This document shows positions 1 through 8,701 of a stretch of DNA of 64,000 nt, in pieces. The position numbers and the translations under genes were made by a program. The notes below the pieces were generated by a model, which was not told where the DNA came from, did no database searches, and worked only from the letters and a program-made list of their open reading frames with translations. This DNA comes from Pseudoalteromonas luteoviolacea NCIMB 1944 (GTDB lineage Bacteria > Pseudomonadota > Gammaproteobacteria > Enterobacterales > Alteromonadaceae), in the NCBI RefSeq assembly GCF_001625565.1, contig NZ_AUXS01000016.1:1-64000 (forward strand), read 5' to 3'. Within the stretch, counting starts at the first letter, position 1, and every line of letters starts with the position of its first letter.

Positions 1-111
1 ACCACCAATAAACATGGATTGCGGGGCAAGCCCACAATTACAGGCTAAAACAACTAAGCCCGCAATGACGAACCTATAATATCAACCCATCACCAATAAA
101 ACATGGATTGC
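1..111. repeat. REP-like intergenic repeat, two partial copies
   Basis: A roughly 20-nt unit (CACCAATAAACATGGATTGC) occurs at 3-22 and again at 91-111 with one extra A. The DNA between contains GGGGCAAGCCC and GCAATGACG, typical pieces of palindromic 'GGATTGC...GCAATGACG' intergenic repeats. I infer a REP/MITE-like element, possibly interrupted. From 112 to the first gene at 450 the sequence is AT-rich and I see nothing recognisable. Confidence 0.45.
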
Positions 112-449
112 CAGGATAGATCATTATCATACAAAGTGTGCATTTAATTGCATTTATGAATCATTCCTAATAATAGGTAATACTTTAGTTACTCAAACTT
201 TAATACTGTAAAATAAAGCCGAATGCTTTTAACACCCTATCAAAATCAATTCTTTATAACTATAAAAAGAACCAAAAACCAATCCTAATCCATTATCTCT
301 CCATATTTTGTTGTTCTAATCCCGCCCCTCGCCACTCATGGGTAATTCTGAGTAGGCATGAAAAGGATTTAGCGCGTCGTATTTGCCTGCACCAGCTTAT
401 GGTTCTAGGTAACGCTGTTGTTATAAAACATTCAATTTTAGGCTTTTTC

Positions 450-1952
450 ATGCTCGAACTCGAATCCTACTTTAAGCAATTTAGAACACACACAATTGGT
501 ACTGATCTTATTTCACCAAACGGTCACCAAGTTGTATACGCTGATTGGACAGCCAGTGGAAAGCTGTATCAACCAATAGAGTCTTTTATCACAACACAGC
601 TTGGTCCTTACGTTGCTAATACCCATACTCATACTAGCCTTACTGGTTCAACTATGACTCTGGCATATGAAGAGGCCAGAGCCACTATCAAAAAGCATGT
701 TAACGCCAGCGAGCAAGATATGCTTATCGCGGGGGGCTCTGGCGTAACAAGCTTAATAAATAAGCTGCAAAGGCTAATGGGGCTGCGAAACCATTCTGCT
801 AAAAAGCAAACGAGCACCTCTGAAAACGATAAACCCTTGGTCCTTGTTACCCACATGGAGCACCATTCAAACCATACTTCATGGAACGAATGCGACGTCA
901 CTGTAGAAATTATTCCGCCCAATGAACAGGGAACACCCTGCTTAAATCAACTTGCCTTATTGCTTGATAAGTACCAAGACCGAACACTAAAAATTGGCTC
1001 TTTTACCGCATGTAGCAATGTGACCGGCATATTTACGCCTTATCGAGAAATGGCCAAGTTACTCCACCGAGCCGGTGGCTACTGCTTCGTCGATTTTGCA
1101 GCATCTGCCCCTTATGTCGACATTGATATGCACCCCAAAGATGACAAACTAGCATACCTAGATGCTGTATTTATCTCTGCACATAAATTTCTGGGTGGGC
1201 CAGGAGCCTGTGGGATCATGGTCTTTAACCAATCGCTTTGTGTTCACGACATACCCGACAACCCTGGTGGGGGGACTGTAGACTGGACCACTCCATGGGG
1301 TGAGCAACGTTATGTAAAAAATATTGAATCTCGTGAAGATGGCGGTACTCCCCCCTTTTTGCAAATGATAAAAGCGGCACTTGCAATAAAGCTAAAAGAA
1401 CAGATGAGCACCGAAAAAATCCATATTCGCGAACTCAGCATAGCGAATTATATTTACAGTGCGTTAGTTGAGCATAACAATGTGGTCGTACTCGAGCCAA
1501 AATCACGGTCACGACTCAGCATGATATCCTTTTATATTCCTGATTTGCATCACAACTTAGTGGTCAAATTACTATGCGACCGATTTGGTATTCAGGCAAG
1601 AGGAGGCTGCGCATGCGCGGGCACTTACGGCCATTACTTACTCGGCATAGATAAAGCGCAGAGCAAAGTGATAACTGATAAAATTGATGCTGGCGAAGCG
1701 GCAAGCAAACCAGGCTGGGTTCGCATATCATTACACCCGATAAACACAGACCGTGAAATAAAGTTCGTTGTTAAGGCCATAAAGGACATCGCCAAGCACG
1801 GCAAAACATGGCAGTACGATTATATTTGCGATACAGAGACAGGCGAGTTTGCAAGTTACAGAGGCGATGTAGCACCAGTTTCATTGAGTTCGTTTTCAGC
1901 ATTGATGAAACCAAAACCAACGTTTTGGAAAGCGATTTTTCAAAGGCTATAG
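450..1952 (+). CDS. PLP-dependent class V aminotransferase / cysteine-desulfurase-like protein
   Basis: A 500-residue fold-type I PLP enzyme of the class V group (NifS/CsdA-like, COG0520 type). The PLP lysine is visible in SAHKFLGGPG (about K246), and the small-domain motif RGGCACAGTYGHYL carries C387/C389 where desulfurases have their catalytic cysteine. The HMEHHSN stretch matches the PLP-ring-stacking histidine region. The family includes cysteine desulfurases and isopenicillin epimerase-like enzymes, so the substrate is uncertain. An upstream in-frame ATG at 399 lacks a ribosome site; the ATG at 450 has a weak TTAGG about 8 nt away and starts the conserved region. No isc/suf genes adjoin it. 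Its last ~20 codons are duplicated downstream (see the repeat at 1886). Confidence 0.8.
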   Translation: MLELESYFKQFRTHTIGTDLISPNGHQVVYADWTASGKLYQPIESFITTQLGPYVANTHTHTSLTGSTMTLAYEEARATIKKHVNASEQDMLIAGGSGVTSLINKLQRLMGLRNHSAKKQTSTSENDKPLVLVTHMEHHSNHTSWNECDVTVEIIPPNEQGTPCLNQLALLLDKYQDRTLKIGSFTACSNVTGIFTPYREMAKLLHRAGGYCFVDFAASAPYVDIDMHPKDDKLAYLDAVFISAHKFLGGPGACGIMVFNQSLCVHDIPDNPGGGTVDWTTPWGEQRYVKNIESREDGGTPPFLQMIKAALAIKLKEQMSTEKIHIRELSIANYIYSALVEHNNVVVLEPKSRSRLSMISFYIPDLHHNLVVKLLCDRFGIQARGGCACAGTYGHYLLGIDKAQSKVITDKIDAGEAASKPGWVRISLHPINTDREIKFVVKAIKDIAKHGKTWQYDYICDTETGEFASYRGDVAPVSLSSFSALMKPKPTFWKAIFQRL

Positions 1953-2019
1953 CACACGCCTTTGAAATAATATTTACATTAAAAACAGGGAGATGTTTAG
2001 GCCAAACAGATTTCTAGAA

Positions 2020-2259
2020 TTAGGCTATTAAGTCTTTCGAGTCATACTGGTTAACGGGTTTCAAACCACTAGCAAAGAAAATAACCGAAATAGACTTAAT
2101 TAAACACAAAGCCGCCAATACGCCGACTAACACTGACCAAGGGTTAAAGTCATAACTCAAAGCACAGTGAAAACACTTTCTGGTTGGTAGAGACATATTA
2201 AATGTCGCGACACTTAGTAGCCAACCACATAAAAAATAGCAAATCGCCTTTATCATCAT
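2020..2259 (-). CDS. Small two-TM membrane protein, copy A
   Basis: A 79-aa protein with two hydrophobic segments (about residues 5-22 and 41-63) separated by a short loop containing a C-x-x-C pair (KCFHC). It ends in a conserved polar tail, NQYDSKDLI. Not recognised as a named family. It converges on the aminotransferase, and a paralogue made by tandem duplication lies just upstream on the same strand. The two proteins keep the same reading frame and hydrophobic pattern, with mostly conservative changes and only scattered substitutions in the loop, which supports real coding. There is only a weak GA-rich ribosome site ahead of the tandem ATG ATG start. Confidence 0.6.
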   Translation of the reverse strand: MMIKAICYFLCGWLLSVATFNMSLPTRKCFHCALSYDFNPWSVLVGVLAALCLIKSISVIFFASGLKPVNQYDSKDLIA

Positions 2260-2274
2260 TTAATTTCTTCTCTT

Positions 2275-2341
2275 AAGTTCGTTTTCAGCATTGATGAAAC
2301 CAAAACCCACGTTTTGGAAAACTATTTTTCAAAGGCTATAG
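2275..2341 (+). pseudogene. Orphan duplicated 3' tail of the aminotransferase
   Basis: This stretch encodes the same C-terminus as the aminotransferase (SALMKPKPTFWK...FQRL followed by TAG) but has no upstream gene body. It is a by-product of the tandem duplication. It keeps frame and stop codon, with one replacement near the end. Confidence 0.8.
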
Positions 2342-2402
2342 CACTGGCCTTTGAAATAATATTTACATCAAAAACAGGGAGATGTTTAGACCAATCAAAT
2401 CT

Positions 2403-2648
2403 CTAAAATTGGGTTATTAGGTCTTTCGAGTCATACTGGTTAATGGGTTTCAAATCGTAAACAAAGAAAATAACCGAAATCGACTTAACTAAACACAAAA
2501 AAGCCAGCAAACCCAGCAACACTGACAAAGGACTAAAAACATAGCTCCTAGAACAAGTAAAACAGCAGCAGGAGGGGTAAGACATAATGAAAGTCACAAC
2601 ACTCAATAGCCCACCACATAAAAAATAGCACATCGCCTTTATCATCAT
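2403..2648 (-). CDS. Small two-TM membrane protein, copy B
   Basis: An 81-aa paralogue of the neighbouring 79-aa protein: same start (MMIKA-CYFLCG), same C-terminal NQYDSKDLI motif with two extra residues, and the same two hydrophobic helices. The loop has become cysteine-rich (SCCCFTC), whereas copy A has KCFHC. Function unknown. Divergence is concentrated in the loop, while the second helix (KSISVIFF) is identical, so both copies are probably expressed or were until recently. A GAGATTAA stretch precedes the ATG ATG start. Confidence 0.6.
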   Translation of the reverse strand: MMIKAMCYFLCGGLLSVVTFIMSYPSCCCFTCSRSYVFSPLSVLLGLLAFLCLVKSISVIFFVYDLKPINQYDSKDLITQF

Positions 2649-2676
2649 TTAATCTCTTTTCTTAAGTCATCCAGCT

Positions 2677-3063
2677 TTAAACGAAAAACCTAGGCTCTGA
2701 CTGCTCGACAAAGTCCCAAGAGTCAGCCCCGTCGAAATACCGCACTGACACCTCATTGAGTAGCGCTTTATCAAACATACGTAAATTAACTGCCATACGG
2801 GTAGTATTATACTTTTCAGTGGGGGTATAGTGCGTTACACAACCACAATCTGAACAGTGATGGAACGCTAGGTATTGATCTCCATGTTGGTAAGACTTTA
2901 CCTGTGAATTTGTAACAGTTAATTCTACTTCTGACAGCTCAAAGTACCCCCAAATAGCGCCATACCGATGACAGAGTGAACAATTACAGCTGGTTACCAG
3001 GTCAACCGCTTTTTTTAGCGTAATCGCGATATTTCCACAATGACAACTGCCACTAAGATCCAT
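2677..3063 (-). CDS. GFA-fold (CENP-V/GFA domain) zinc protein
   Basis: A 128-aa protein made almost entirely of the GFA/CENP-V fold. The metal-binding cysteines are all visible: CHCGN near residue 8, CNCSLC near 27, and CSDCGCVTHY near 90. The family is named for glutathione-dependent formaldehyde-activating enzyme, but most short bacterial members have no proven activity, so I assign only the fold and predicted zinc binding. It is cytoplasmic, with no signal peptide. The start has GGGG about 6 nt upstream. It is followed on the same strand by the membrane-protein pair and preceded by an ADP-ribosylglycohydrolase; nothing links the functions. Confidence 0.85.
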   Translation of the reverse strand: MDLSGSCHCGNIAITLKKAVDLVTSCNCSLCHRYGAIWGYFELSEVELTVTNSQVKSYQHGDQYLAFHHCSDCGCVTHYTPTEKYNTTRMAVNLRMFDKALLNEVSVRYFDGADSWDFVEQSEPRFFV

Positions 3064-3181
3064 ACGAAGCCCCTTTCCTGCATACTACTTTATTATTTTT
3101 TTCAGTTGTATTGTATTGATAAGAATAACCAAAAAGCAAGACGACTCTGGGTGCAGGCAGGGCATTCAATGAATTCATGCA

Positions 3182-4111
3182 TTATCTCATAAACTCTTGA
3201 TATTGAATGTGCAGCTGGCTCGCCAGTTGTTCGATTTCAGTTAATGATTCCACTCTATTATCAAACTCAATCAAAGAGAGCCCACCATTAAAGGCCCCCC
3301 AGATAGCGCCCGCCATTGCAGCAATGGTATCGGCGTCGCCTCCGAGTTCACAGATAACTTGTAGCATCTGAGAGTATGACTGCCTTCGATATGCCATTGC
3401 AAAATATAATGCAGTAACACAAGACTCACTCGCCAACATACCGTTGCCAAACTCAGCTTTTATAATGCGCGGGTTTTGCACTTTGGCACTGGCAATAAAC
3501 TGCAAACAAAGGCTGAGTTGGCGCTTGTATTCAGGGTGTAATGCACTTGTACACAGCGCTTGCAAAATACCGATATTCTCCACATTGATTAAAGCCAAAC
3601 GTGTTGCTTGCGCAATTATTTGTGCACCTTCGATGGCCAATGGGTGTGCATGTGTGATCTCCGCGCTATCGTGGATATAATCAGTTAGTGAGCCTTCACA
3701 CCCTAGACTACACAGAGTGGCAATGGGCGCTCGCATCGCCGCACCATTACCCATTGACCCTGCTTTGTATTTTTTGCGATTGAGGTTTTGCCATGCTTGC
3801 CCTGCACGGACACCTTTAAGTAGTACTGCGGCACTGGGTCCATACCCCCTGCTCCATTGATAGCTGCTGGCAAAAGTATGTGCTAGATGAGTCTGGTCGA
3901 CATGACCACACTCCAAAAATGAATTGGCGATATCAATCGACATTTGCGTGTCGTCTGTATATCGTCTTTCGCCCTTTTTTGTTCTTCCTATAAAGCGCCA
4001 AAATAACCGCTCGACAGGTCCTCCCTCATAAGACGCTGCAAAAGCATCACCAATAGCAAGGCCTTTGAAGCACCCAACAAACTTATTTTTTTCAATCATG
4101 CCATGCCCCAT
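3182..4111 (-). CDS. ADP-ribosylglycohydrolase family protein (DraG/ARH-like)
   Basis: A 309-aa cytoplasmic protein with the family signature. The N-terminal G-x-A-x-GDA-F motif is present, RYTDDTQM carries the first pair of metal-binding acids (TDDT), and the C-terminal GGDADTIAAMAGAIWGA motif carries the second (DADT). These bind two Mg/Mn ions that hydrolyse ADP-ribosyl bonds. The target could be a modified protein, nucleic acid or free ADP-ribose derivative; no dinitrogenase-reductase or DraT gene is nearby. A TTG lies one codon upstream, but the ATG has AGG about 7 nt away. A second ATG 12 nt downstream, with a GGGG site, is also possible. Confidence 0.85.
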   Translation of the reverse strand: MGHGMIEKNKFVGCFKGLAIGDAFAASYEGGPVERLFWRFIGRTKKGERRYTDDTQMSIDIANSFLECGHVDQTHLAHTFASSYQWSRGYGPSAAVLLKGVRAGQAWQNLNRKKYKAGSMGNGAAMRAPIATLCSLGCEGSLTDYIHDSAEITHAHPLAIEGAQIIAQATRLALINVENIGILQALCTSALHPEYKRQLSLCLQFIASAKVQNPRIIKAEFGNGMLASESCVTALYFAMAYRRQSYSQMLQVICELGGDADTIAAMAGAIWGAFNGGLSLIEFDNRVESLTEIEQLASQLHIQYQEFMR

Positions 4112-4411
4112 CAATTACCTAAAGAGCGAACTTAATCATATGTTTAATACTAGAAACTAATACATAATATTAGCTTAATATGACATGAAGACATCCAAAT
4201 ATAACAATATAGTTAGTCTTTTAACTTATCGTTTTTCAAACAATAAAAGCCCCTAAAAAAGGATACATCTACTCAAAGTAGAACATATAGCTACCATCAC
4301 TAGATGGTAAATAAAATCACCATTTTATGTAAATTTAATATTAATTAAAGAGTCTAACTGATAGCATTGCAATTGTTTAAAAAACAAACTTCACAAACAC
4401 AAGGAATGAAG

Positions 4412-4909
4412 ATGAAAAAAACCTCTAATAAAACCACTATATTACTAGCGTCGCTTGCCGGTATGGTTAGTTTAACGTCTGTCGCAGCGGACAAACCATT
4501 ATATAGAGCCTATAAACACGGCAATCACTTTTATACTACTGATCTGGTTGAAATGTTAAATGCCACTGCATCTGGCGGGTTTAAATACGAAGGTATTACC
4601 GTTCATTTAGTAGAATACGGCGACAGTGATGCCAAGGACGCATTTTATCGCCTTTATAATGAAAATGCAGGGCCTGGCGGCAACCACTTTTATACCTCCG
4701 ATTTATTGGAAGCATTGAATATTAAATCATTGGGCTATGTGTATGAGAGAACGGAAGGCTACACAACCAAGTCAAAAGCTAAAACGATTTATCGCGGTTA
4801 CCACAGTGAACTTGATAACCATTTCTACACCGCTGATGTAGTCGAAATGCTAAATGCAACGGCTTCTGGCGGTTACACCTACCAAAAAGAAGAAGGTTAC
4901 GGTAAGTAA
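4412..4909 (+). CDS. Exported three-repeat protein, DUF5648-like HFYT repeats
   Basis: The product is 165 aa with a clear Sec signal peptide (MKKTSNK, then a hydrophobic core, cleavage after SVAA). The mature part is nothing but three imperfect ~45-aa repeats. Each opens with Y-R-x-Y and contains HFYT[TSA]D followed by [VL][VL]E[MA]LN and a closing Y-x-x-EG. This pattern matches what I know of the DUF5648 repeat, usually found appended to larger secreted proteins and of unknown function. Here it stands alone. AAGGA six nt before this ATG decides the start over two upstream in-frame candidates. Repeats 1 and 3 are closest (both LNATASGG), suggesting recent internal duplication. Confidence 0.75.
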   Translation: MKKTSNKTTILLASLAGMVSLTSVAADKPLYRAYKHGNHFYTTDLVEMLNATASGGFKYEGITVHLVEYGDSDAKDAFYRLYNENAGPGGNHFYTSDLLEALNIKSLGYVYERTEGYTTKSKAKTIYRGYHSELDNHFYTADVVEMLNATASGGYTYQKEEGYGK

Positions 4910-4958
4910 CCCGCATTGGCATCAGTTTACTAAAGCTGGTGCCTAACAGGATCAGATA

Positions 4959-5615
4959 ATGACAAGATTTAAACCTCGTTATTTTTCAATTTTATTGCTC
5001 TGTGTTCTACTCTCTGTCGCTACTTTTGCCCAGTTTCAAATCACCATGCTTTCGAAGCGTATTGCCATGTTAGAAACACAGCTCGCTCTGGCAAAACAAC
5101 CTAAATCACAGCCAGGCCTAAATTTTGAAGACACGCTTATTGATATACAAAATCGTCTACAAACTATCGAGCAGCGCACTAATAAAGATAGCTTTGCAGC
5201 GAAAACCAACTTGCCTGTAACCCGAAAGAACACGCAGCCCGAAACACCTGAAGAATACGAGCAAAAGGCGCTTTTAGAAGGCAGAGCCCAATGGGAAGAG
5301 AAATATTTACCGACACTTTATGAGGACTCCGACAAAAAGGCCCAATTAATGGTGGAGCACTTAACACGCCAGCACACAATACCAGATCATACAAAACGGC
5401 AAATCCACGCGATATTAAAAGATAACTTTATTAACATAGCCTATGCCATATCTGATGTTGACGGGTTCCCATCGTTTGCTGAGTTTTCACAACAAATAGA
5501 CTCGTTGAATAAAAGTAAGTTAGCAAAACTCGAATTACTACTAAACCCGGAGCAGCTCGCGGTTCTCAACCGAACCGATTGGCATAGCCAATTCAAACAG
5601 CATGCACTGCATTAA
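4959..5615 (+). CDS. Inner-membrane-anchored coiled-coil protein, unknown
   Basis: A 218-aa protein with one N-terminal hydrophobic segment (about residues 8-26) and no good cleavage site, followed by a heptad-rich region (LSKRIAMLETQL..., IQNRLQTIEQR) and a charged C-terminal half. It is probably a single-pass protein with a periplasmic body. The second half (EEKYLPTLYED..., LLLNPEQLAVLNR) resembles the 'Lx-PEQ' layout of small periplasmic Spy/CpxP-like or anti-sigma proteins, but I do not recognise a family. AGGA lies 7 nt before the ATG. It follows the HFYT-repeat gene by 49 bp and could be co-transcribed. Confidence 0.6.
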   Translation: MTRFKPRYFSILLLCVLLSVATFAQFQITMLSKRIAMLETQLALAKQPKSQPGLNFEDTLIDIQNRLQTIEQRTNKDSFAAKTNLPVTRKNTQPETPEEYEQKALLEGRAQWEEKYLPTLYEDSDKKAQLMVEHLTRQHTIPDHTKRQIHAILKDNFINIAYAISDVDGFPSFAEFSQQIDSLNKSKLAKLELLLNPEQLAVLNRTDWHSQFKQHALH

Positions 5616-5711
5616 GTTTAGGGAAATCGCTTAGTTCAGCATACTTTACAAACAAAGCGGTTAGTTAATCAGCAAAAGCGCTCTGGGTTCACACAAAAGC
5701 CATAAAAACTA

Positions 5712-5740
5712 TTGCTAAGCCAATATATTAGGGCTACAAT
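5712..5740 (+). promoter_or_regulatory. Candidate sigma70 promoter for ssrA
   Basis: TTGCTA at 5712 and TACAAT at 5735 are spaced 17 bp and would start transcription about 60 nt before mature tmRNA. A second possibility closer in is TTGGCG at 5762 and TATGTA at 5784 (16-bp spacer). I cannot decide between them. Confidence 0.4.
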
Positions 5741-5806
5741 GCCGGAAAATAACAGCTTTACTTGGCGTTAACAGTAAAGTTTTTATGTACTGAATGAAAG
5801 ATTTCA

Positions 5807-6164
5807 GGGGCTGATTAGGATTCGACAGGATTCATGAAGCCTGAGGTGCATGTCGAGGGGCGGTTGGCCTCGTAAAAAAGCCGCATTTAAAGTAATCGCA
5901 AACGACGATAACTACGCTCTAGCGGCATAATAAGCCCGCTAGCACTCCTCCAAGAAATGCTTGTGGTTCTGGATTTGGAGTGTCACCCTACATAAGATCG
6001 CTACGGAAACCCTGGCCGGGGTTGAAGGGCTAAATATAAGCGGCCTCGCCTTTACTTATCGTGTTCGTCCGAGATTTAAAGGTTAACCAATAGACGATAC
6101 TAAACATGTAGGACCGAGGGTCGACGCTTTCTGGACGGGGGTTCAAATCCCCCCAGCTCCACCA
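5807..6164 (+). ncRNA. ssrA: tmRNA (transfer-messenger RNA)
   Basis: One-piece tmRNA. The 5' end GGGGCTG pairs with CAGCTCC just before the encoded ACCA end, closing the alanyl acceptor stem. GGGGTTCAAATCCCCC is the T-arm. The resume codon GCA at 5898 starts the tag A-N-D-D-N-Y-A-L-A-A and ends in TAA at 5928-5930. Tags of the ANDDNYALAA type are typical of Pseudoalteromonas and relatives, which is the best taxonomic clue in the window. tmRNA rescues stalled ribosomes and marks their products for proteolysis. Its 3' end is a common integration site. The DNA downstream looks accessory, but I see no second copy of the 3' end within the window. Confidence 0.97.
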
Positions 6165-6182
6165 CATTAAGTGTTATAAAAC

Positions 6183-6216
6183 AGCCAGTTAGAGAACTTC
6201 TTTAACTGGCTTTTTT
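6183..6216 (+). terminator. Rho-independent terminator of ssrA
   Basis: AGCCAGTTA and TAACTGGCT form a perfect 9-bp stem with an 11-nt loop, followed immediately by TTTTTT. It starts about 20 nt after the CCA end. Confidence 0.9.
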
Positions 6217-6716
6217 GTGTCTGTAGTATTATGTCCATATATTTTAAACTACACTACTCGCGGGCGGTCACTTACAAATAGATGTGGTTTTTCGGGAGAG
6301 CTTTCGCTTTTTTAGTATCGATTTTTCTCGGTCGAATCGATTGATAAGGGCTTCAAACTTTTGATTCTTCTATAGTTCGAAGTCAAAGCTTGCGACTTTA
6401 GAGCTTGACCGCTCCATTCAACTTCTTAGGGCTGTTTCCCCCATTGAACAGCATGCCTCCGAAAATGAATATTTTTATTCAAAGCGAACAGCCTCAAGTA
6501 TAATTCCGAGTTAAATGTTCACCCCTTGTTGTCATTTGGCCCCATAGTTGAGTGGCGCTCATGCCGTATTAAGTTATATCGGGTTCTCGTGAACCACTCC
6601 GCTCTGCCTCTAGTATGAGCACAAGTAATAAAGTGTAATATTATTTCTGCCAAAGTATCTTATCTTTCATATTCTATTGCTCAGTCCCACTACTTACTCA
6701 TATGGAGATTTCAATT
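6217..6716. other. Non-coding stretch behind ssrA
   Basis: About 500 bp without a credible gene. Two loose inverted repeats are visible (ATCGATT...AATCGAT near 6317-6342; GTCAAAGCT...AGCTTGAC at 6382-6409). I see no integrase, no duplicated tmRNA end and no recognisable coding relic. Being next to ssrA, this may be the scar of an old integration. Confidence 0.4.
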
Positions 6717-8315
6717 ATGACCAGGGCTAAATACGCTGCATTAAGAAGTACTAGAACGGGATACTATTTAAATGATTCAGGAGATTTCGTAAAAACATTT
6801 AATGTTTCTACCTGTATGGTTCGAATATACGAAAAAGAAGGAAAAAGTATCATCAGGCATGATATGCATCACAAATATCTTAGCGCGCTTAAAGGCTGGA
6901 GTGATGATATACCAAATGTTGAAGCTCAATTTTTCACTGAATATTGCGATGAAAGTCATTTAGATATTCTGCGAACTTCCTCATCTGACGACAAAAATGG
7001 CGCTAGTAACCTGCATTCAGACCGAGAACTGTTTATCGAAGAACGTGATGAACGAAAAGTTATAAGTGCACCAACAGGAAACTATCAAATTCTTTCCAAT
7101 AGCCAACTTGACGAGATCAACACCTTGGCCAAAGGCGGTAGTGGTCTTACAGCGTTTGCAAACAAACGAGCATTGGCCGAAGATAAATCTGGGAACTTGG
7201 TGAAAAAAATTGGAGAAACTCCTGAAGCTGAACAAGAGCACTTATGGGTTAAAGCTCATCTAAAAGACGGTACACCAATCCAATATTCAAACCATTTCGG
7301 CGCAAGAATAACTGTAATCTATCAGAAGAAGGTTAGTAAATTCGGAGCCGGAATAGCAGAAAAGCTTAGACAGCAATCTGCACATAACGCTAACGAATTT
7401 GACGAAAATTTAGAGGAGGACTACGGCGAAACATCAGAATTAGTTTTCATGCTTCAATCAGGTGAAACAACTACTTTTCAAAACTTCGTCAATTTATCAG
7501 GAAAAATTGTACCTAATATAGTTCTGACGTCTTTACTTGTCAAAGGGCTTAATGCTTTTGCCAGAAACATGGTTCTGAAAGGCGTTCAGAGAACCATATC
7601 GAGAGCATTAGCTTTAGGATTAGAGAACTCAATGACTCAAGAATTATGGTATGTAAGACTTACTTCATATTTGACTAGAGGCCCATGGTATTCTTCAGGG
7701 CGATTAATCGCTGGAGCCTTCAACTTAGGAGCTGCGCTAGCAATTGGTTACGCCATCAGCGTAATTATTGAACTATATGTATTTGTTCCACAAAAATTGA
7801 GAGTTAGTATATTAAATATGACGAAAAGCTCTCTTAACTTAGGGGCTGCGTACTTAGATAATGTACCCGAAAACCTCGCAGCACCAACTCCTGATAGTCC
7901 ATATAACTTACCCGCAATGACAACCGCAGGTGAAGTAATAACCATAGATCCAATTCTAGGACCAATAACAGCGGACCAAACTGTAGTTTATGGTGCAGAC
8001 ACTGTTGCAAATAATGACAATATTATTGCAGAAGGGTTAGGTATTTTATATTCCATAGTTCCTAATTCACCAAGTTCTATTCAAAATGTATTTGCATCTG
8101 TTGACATCCCATATGCCCGCTCCAACAACTTAAACATTGACTTTGACGTTAGTTCAACAAATTATAAGTCGATTTTCAATAGGTTAGAAAGCGGACATAA
8201 AGAGCTATCGTACTCAGATAAAAAAGGTGATGTTGCAGTAGAAATGTCGCTTAATGCACTCACAGGCAGTGACCACGACTATGTTGCACAAATTCTTATA
8301 AAGCCTAAAACATAA
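6717..8315 (+). CDS. Unrecognised 532-aa protein with central hydrophobic region
   Basis: I do not recognise this protein. There is no signal peptide. Residues ~1-230 are soluble and charged. Residues ~245-350 contain several moderately hydrophobic stretches, the clearest being IAGAFNLGAALAIGYAISVIIELYVF in the middle of the protein. The C-terminal ~170 residues look beta-rich (VFASVDIPYA, LNIDFDVSST, VAVEMSLNA). A soluble N-domain, a membrane-prone middle and a beta-rich tail would suit a pore-forming or membrane-inserting effector, but this is speculation. GGAG 9 nt before the ATG favours this start over one 15 nt upstream. Its place just after ssrA and the lower GC than flanking housekeeping genes suggest acquisition by transfer. 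Confidence 0.55.
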   Translation: MTRAKYAALRSTRTGYYLNDSGDFVKTFNVSTCMVRIYEKEGKSIIRHDMHHKYLSALKGWSDDIPNVEAQFFTEYCDESHLDILRTSSSDDKNGASNLHSDRELFIEERDERKVISAPTGNYQILSNSQLDEINTLAKGGSGLTAFANKRALAEDKSGNLVKKIGETPEAEQEHLWVKAHLKDGTPIQYSNHFGARITVIYQKKVSKFGAGIAEKLRQQSAHNANEFDENLEEDYGETSELVFMLQSGETTTFQNFVNLSGKIVPNIVLTSLLVKGLNAFARNMVLKGVQRTISRALALGLENSMTQELWYVRLTSYLTRGPWYSSGRLIAGAFNLGAALAIGYAISVIIELYVFVPQKLRVSILNMTKSSLNLGAAYLDNVPENLAAPTPDSPYNLPAMTTAGEVITIDPILGPITADQTVVYGADTVANNDNIIAEGLGILYSIVPNSPSSIQNVFASVDIPYARSNNLNIDFDVSSTNYKSIFNRLESGHKELSYSDKKGDVAVEMSLNALTGSDHDYVAQILIKPKT

Positions 8316-8356
8316 AGCGCTAATATACGGATCTTAACCCCTCTGTTAACAAGCCA

Positions 8357-8482
8357 TCACTGAGTTTTCATTTTAGGTGTCAAGATCTGATAAGGCGTTT
8401 TCCCCTTCCAACCACCAAGTGGTCTGTGACAGTTATAAAACGCCTTCCTACCAGCTAATTTATCCTGCAGGTTAATGCCACC
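8357..8482 (-). pseudogene. IS3-type transposase C-terminal relic
   Basis: Read on this strand, the DNA encodes a ~40-aa segment with AFYNCHRPLGGWKGKTPYQI, closely matching the C-terminal end of IS3/IS481-family integrases (FYN-x-HRPHG...GKTPYE-L). A stop codon lies just upstream in frame and the rest of the element is missing, so this is a remnant only. It marks past insertion in the accessory DNA between the 532-aa protein and the VOC gene. Confidence 0.75.
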
Positions 8483-8701
8483 TTATACGTTAACCCGTTA
8501 TAAAAGAGTATTTCAACTTAACTGTTTAGATTGAGGCTAACCAGCTTAATATAGCCATGCTACAAACTAAAATTTTTACAATGCCAACGAAACTCAGATT
8601 GGAATTCTTAATCACAGTAATTTGGGCTAAATTACGGCTGCATAACTCTACTAAAAAGCTGTACTAAAGCTAGGGTAGTTACACCTACTCTCCCTCTCAA
8701 C

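Larger units (their letters stand above)
1886..2667. repeat. Tandem duplication, two ~389-bp units
   Basis: The segment 1886-2274 recurs at 2275-2667 with about 85-90% identity by eye and a constant offset of 389 bp. For example, CGTTTTCAGCATTGATG is at 1891 and at 2280. Each unit holds the last ~20 codons of the aminotransferase on the + strand and a complete small membrane-protein gene on the - strand. The junction lies inside a coding region, so the second aminotransferase tail is an orphan while the small gene exists in two diverged copies. Confidence 0.9.

Noticed and set aside
6165..8701. Intact integrative element inserted at the 3' end of ssrA
   Set aside because: No integrase gene and no second copy of the tmRNA 3' end found in the window.
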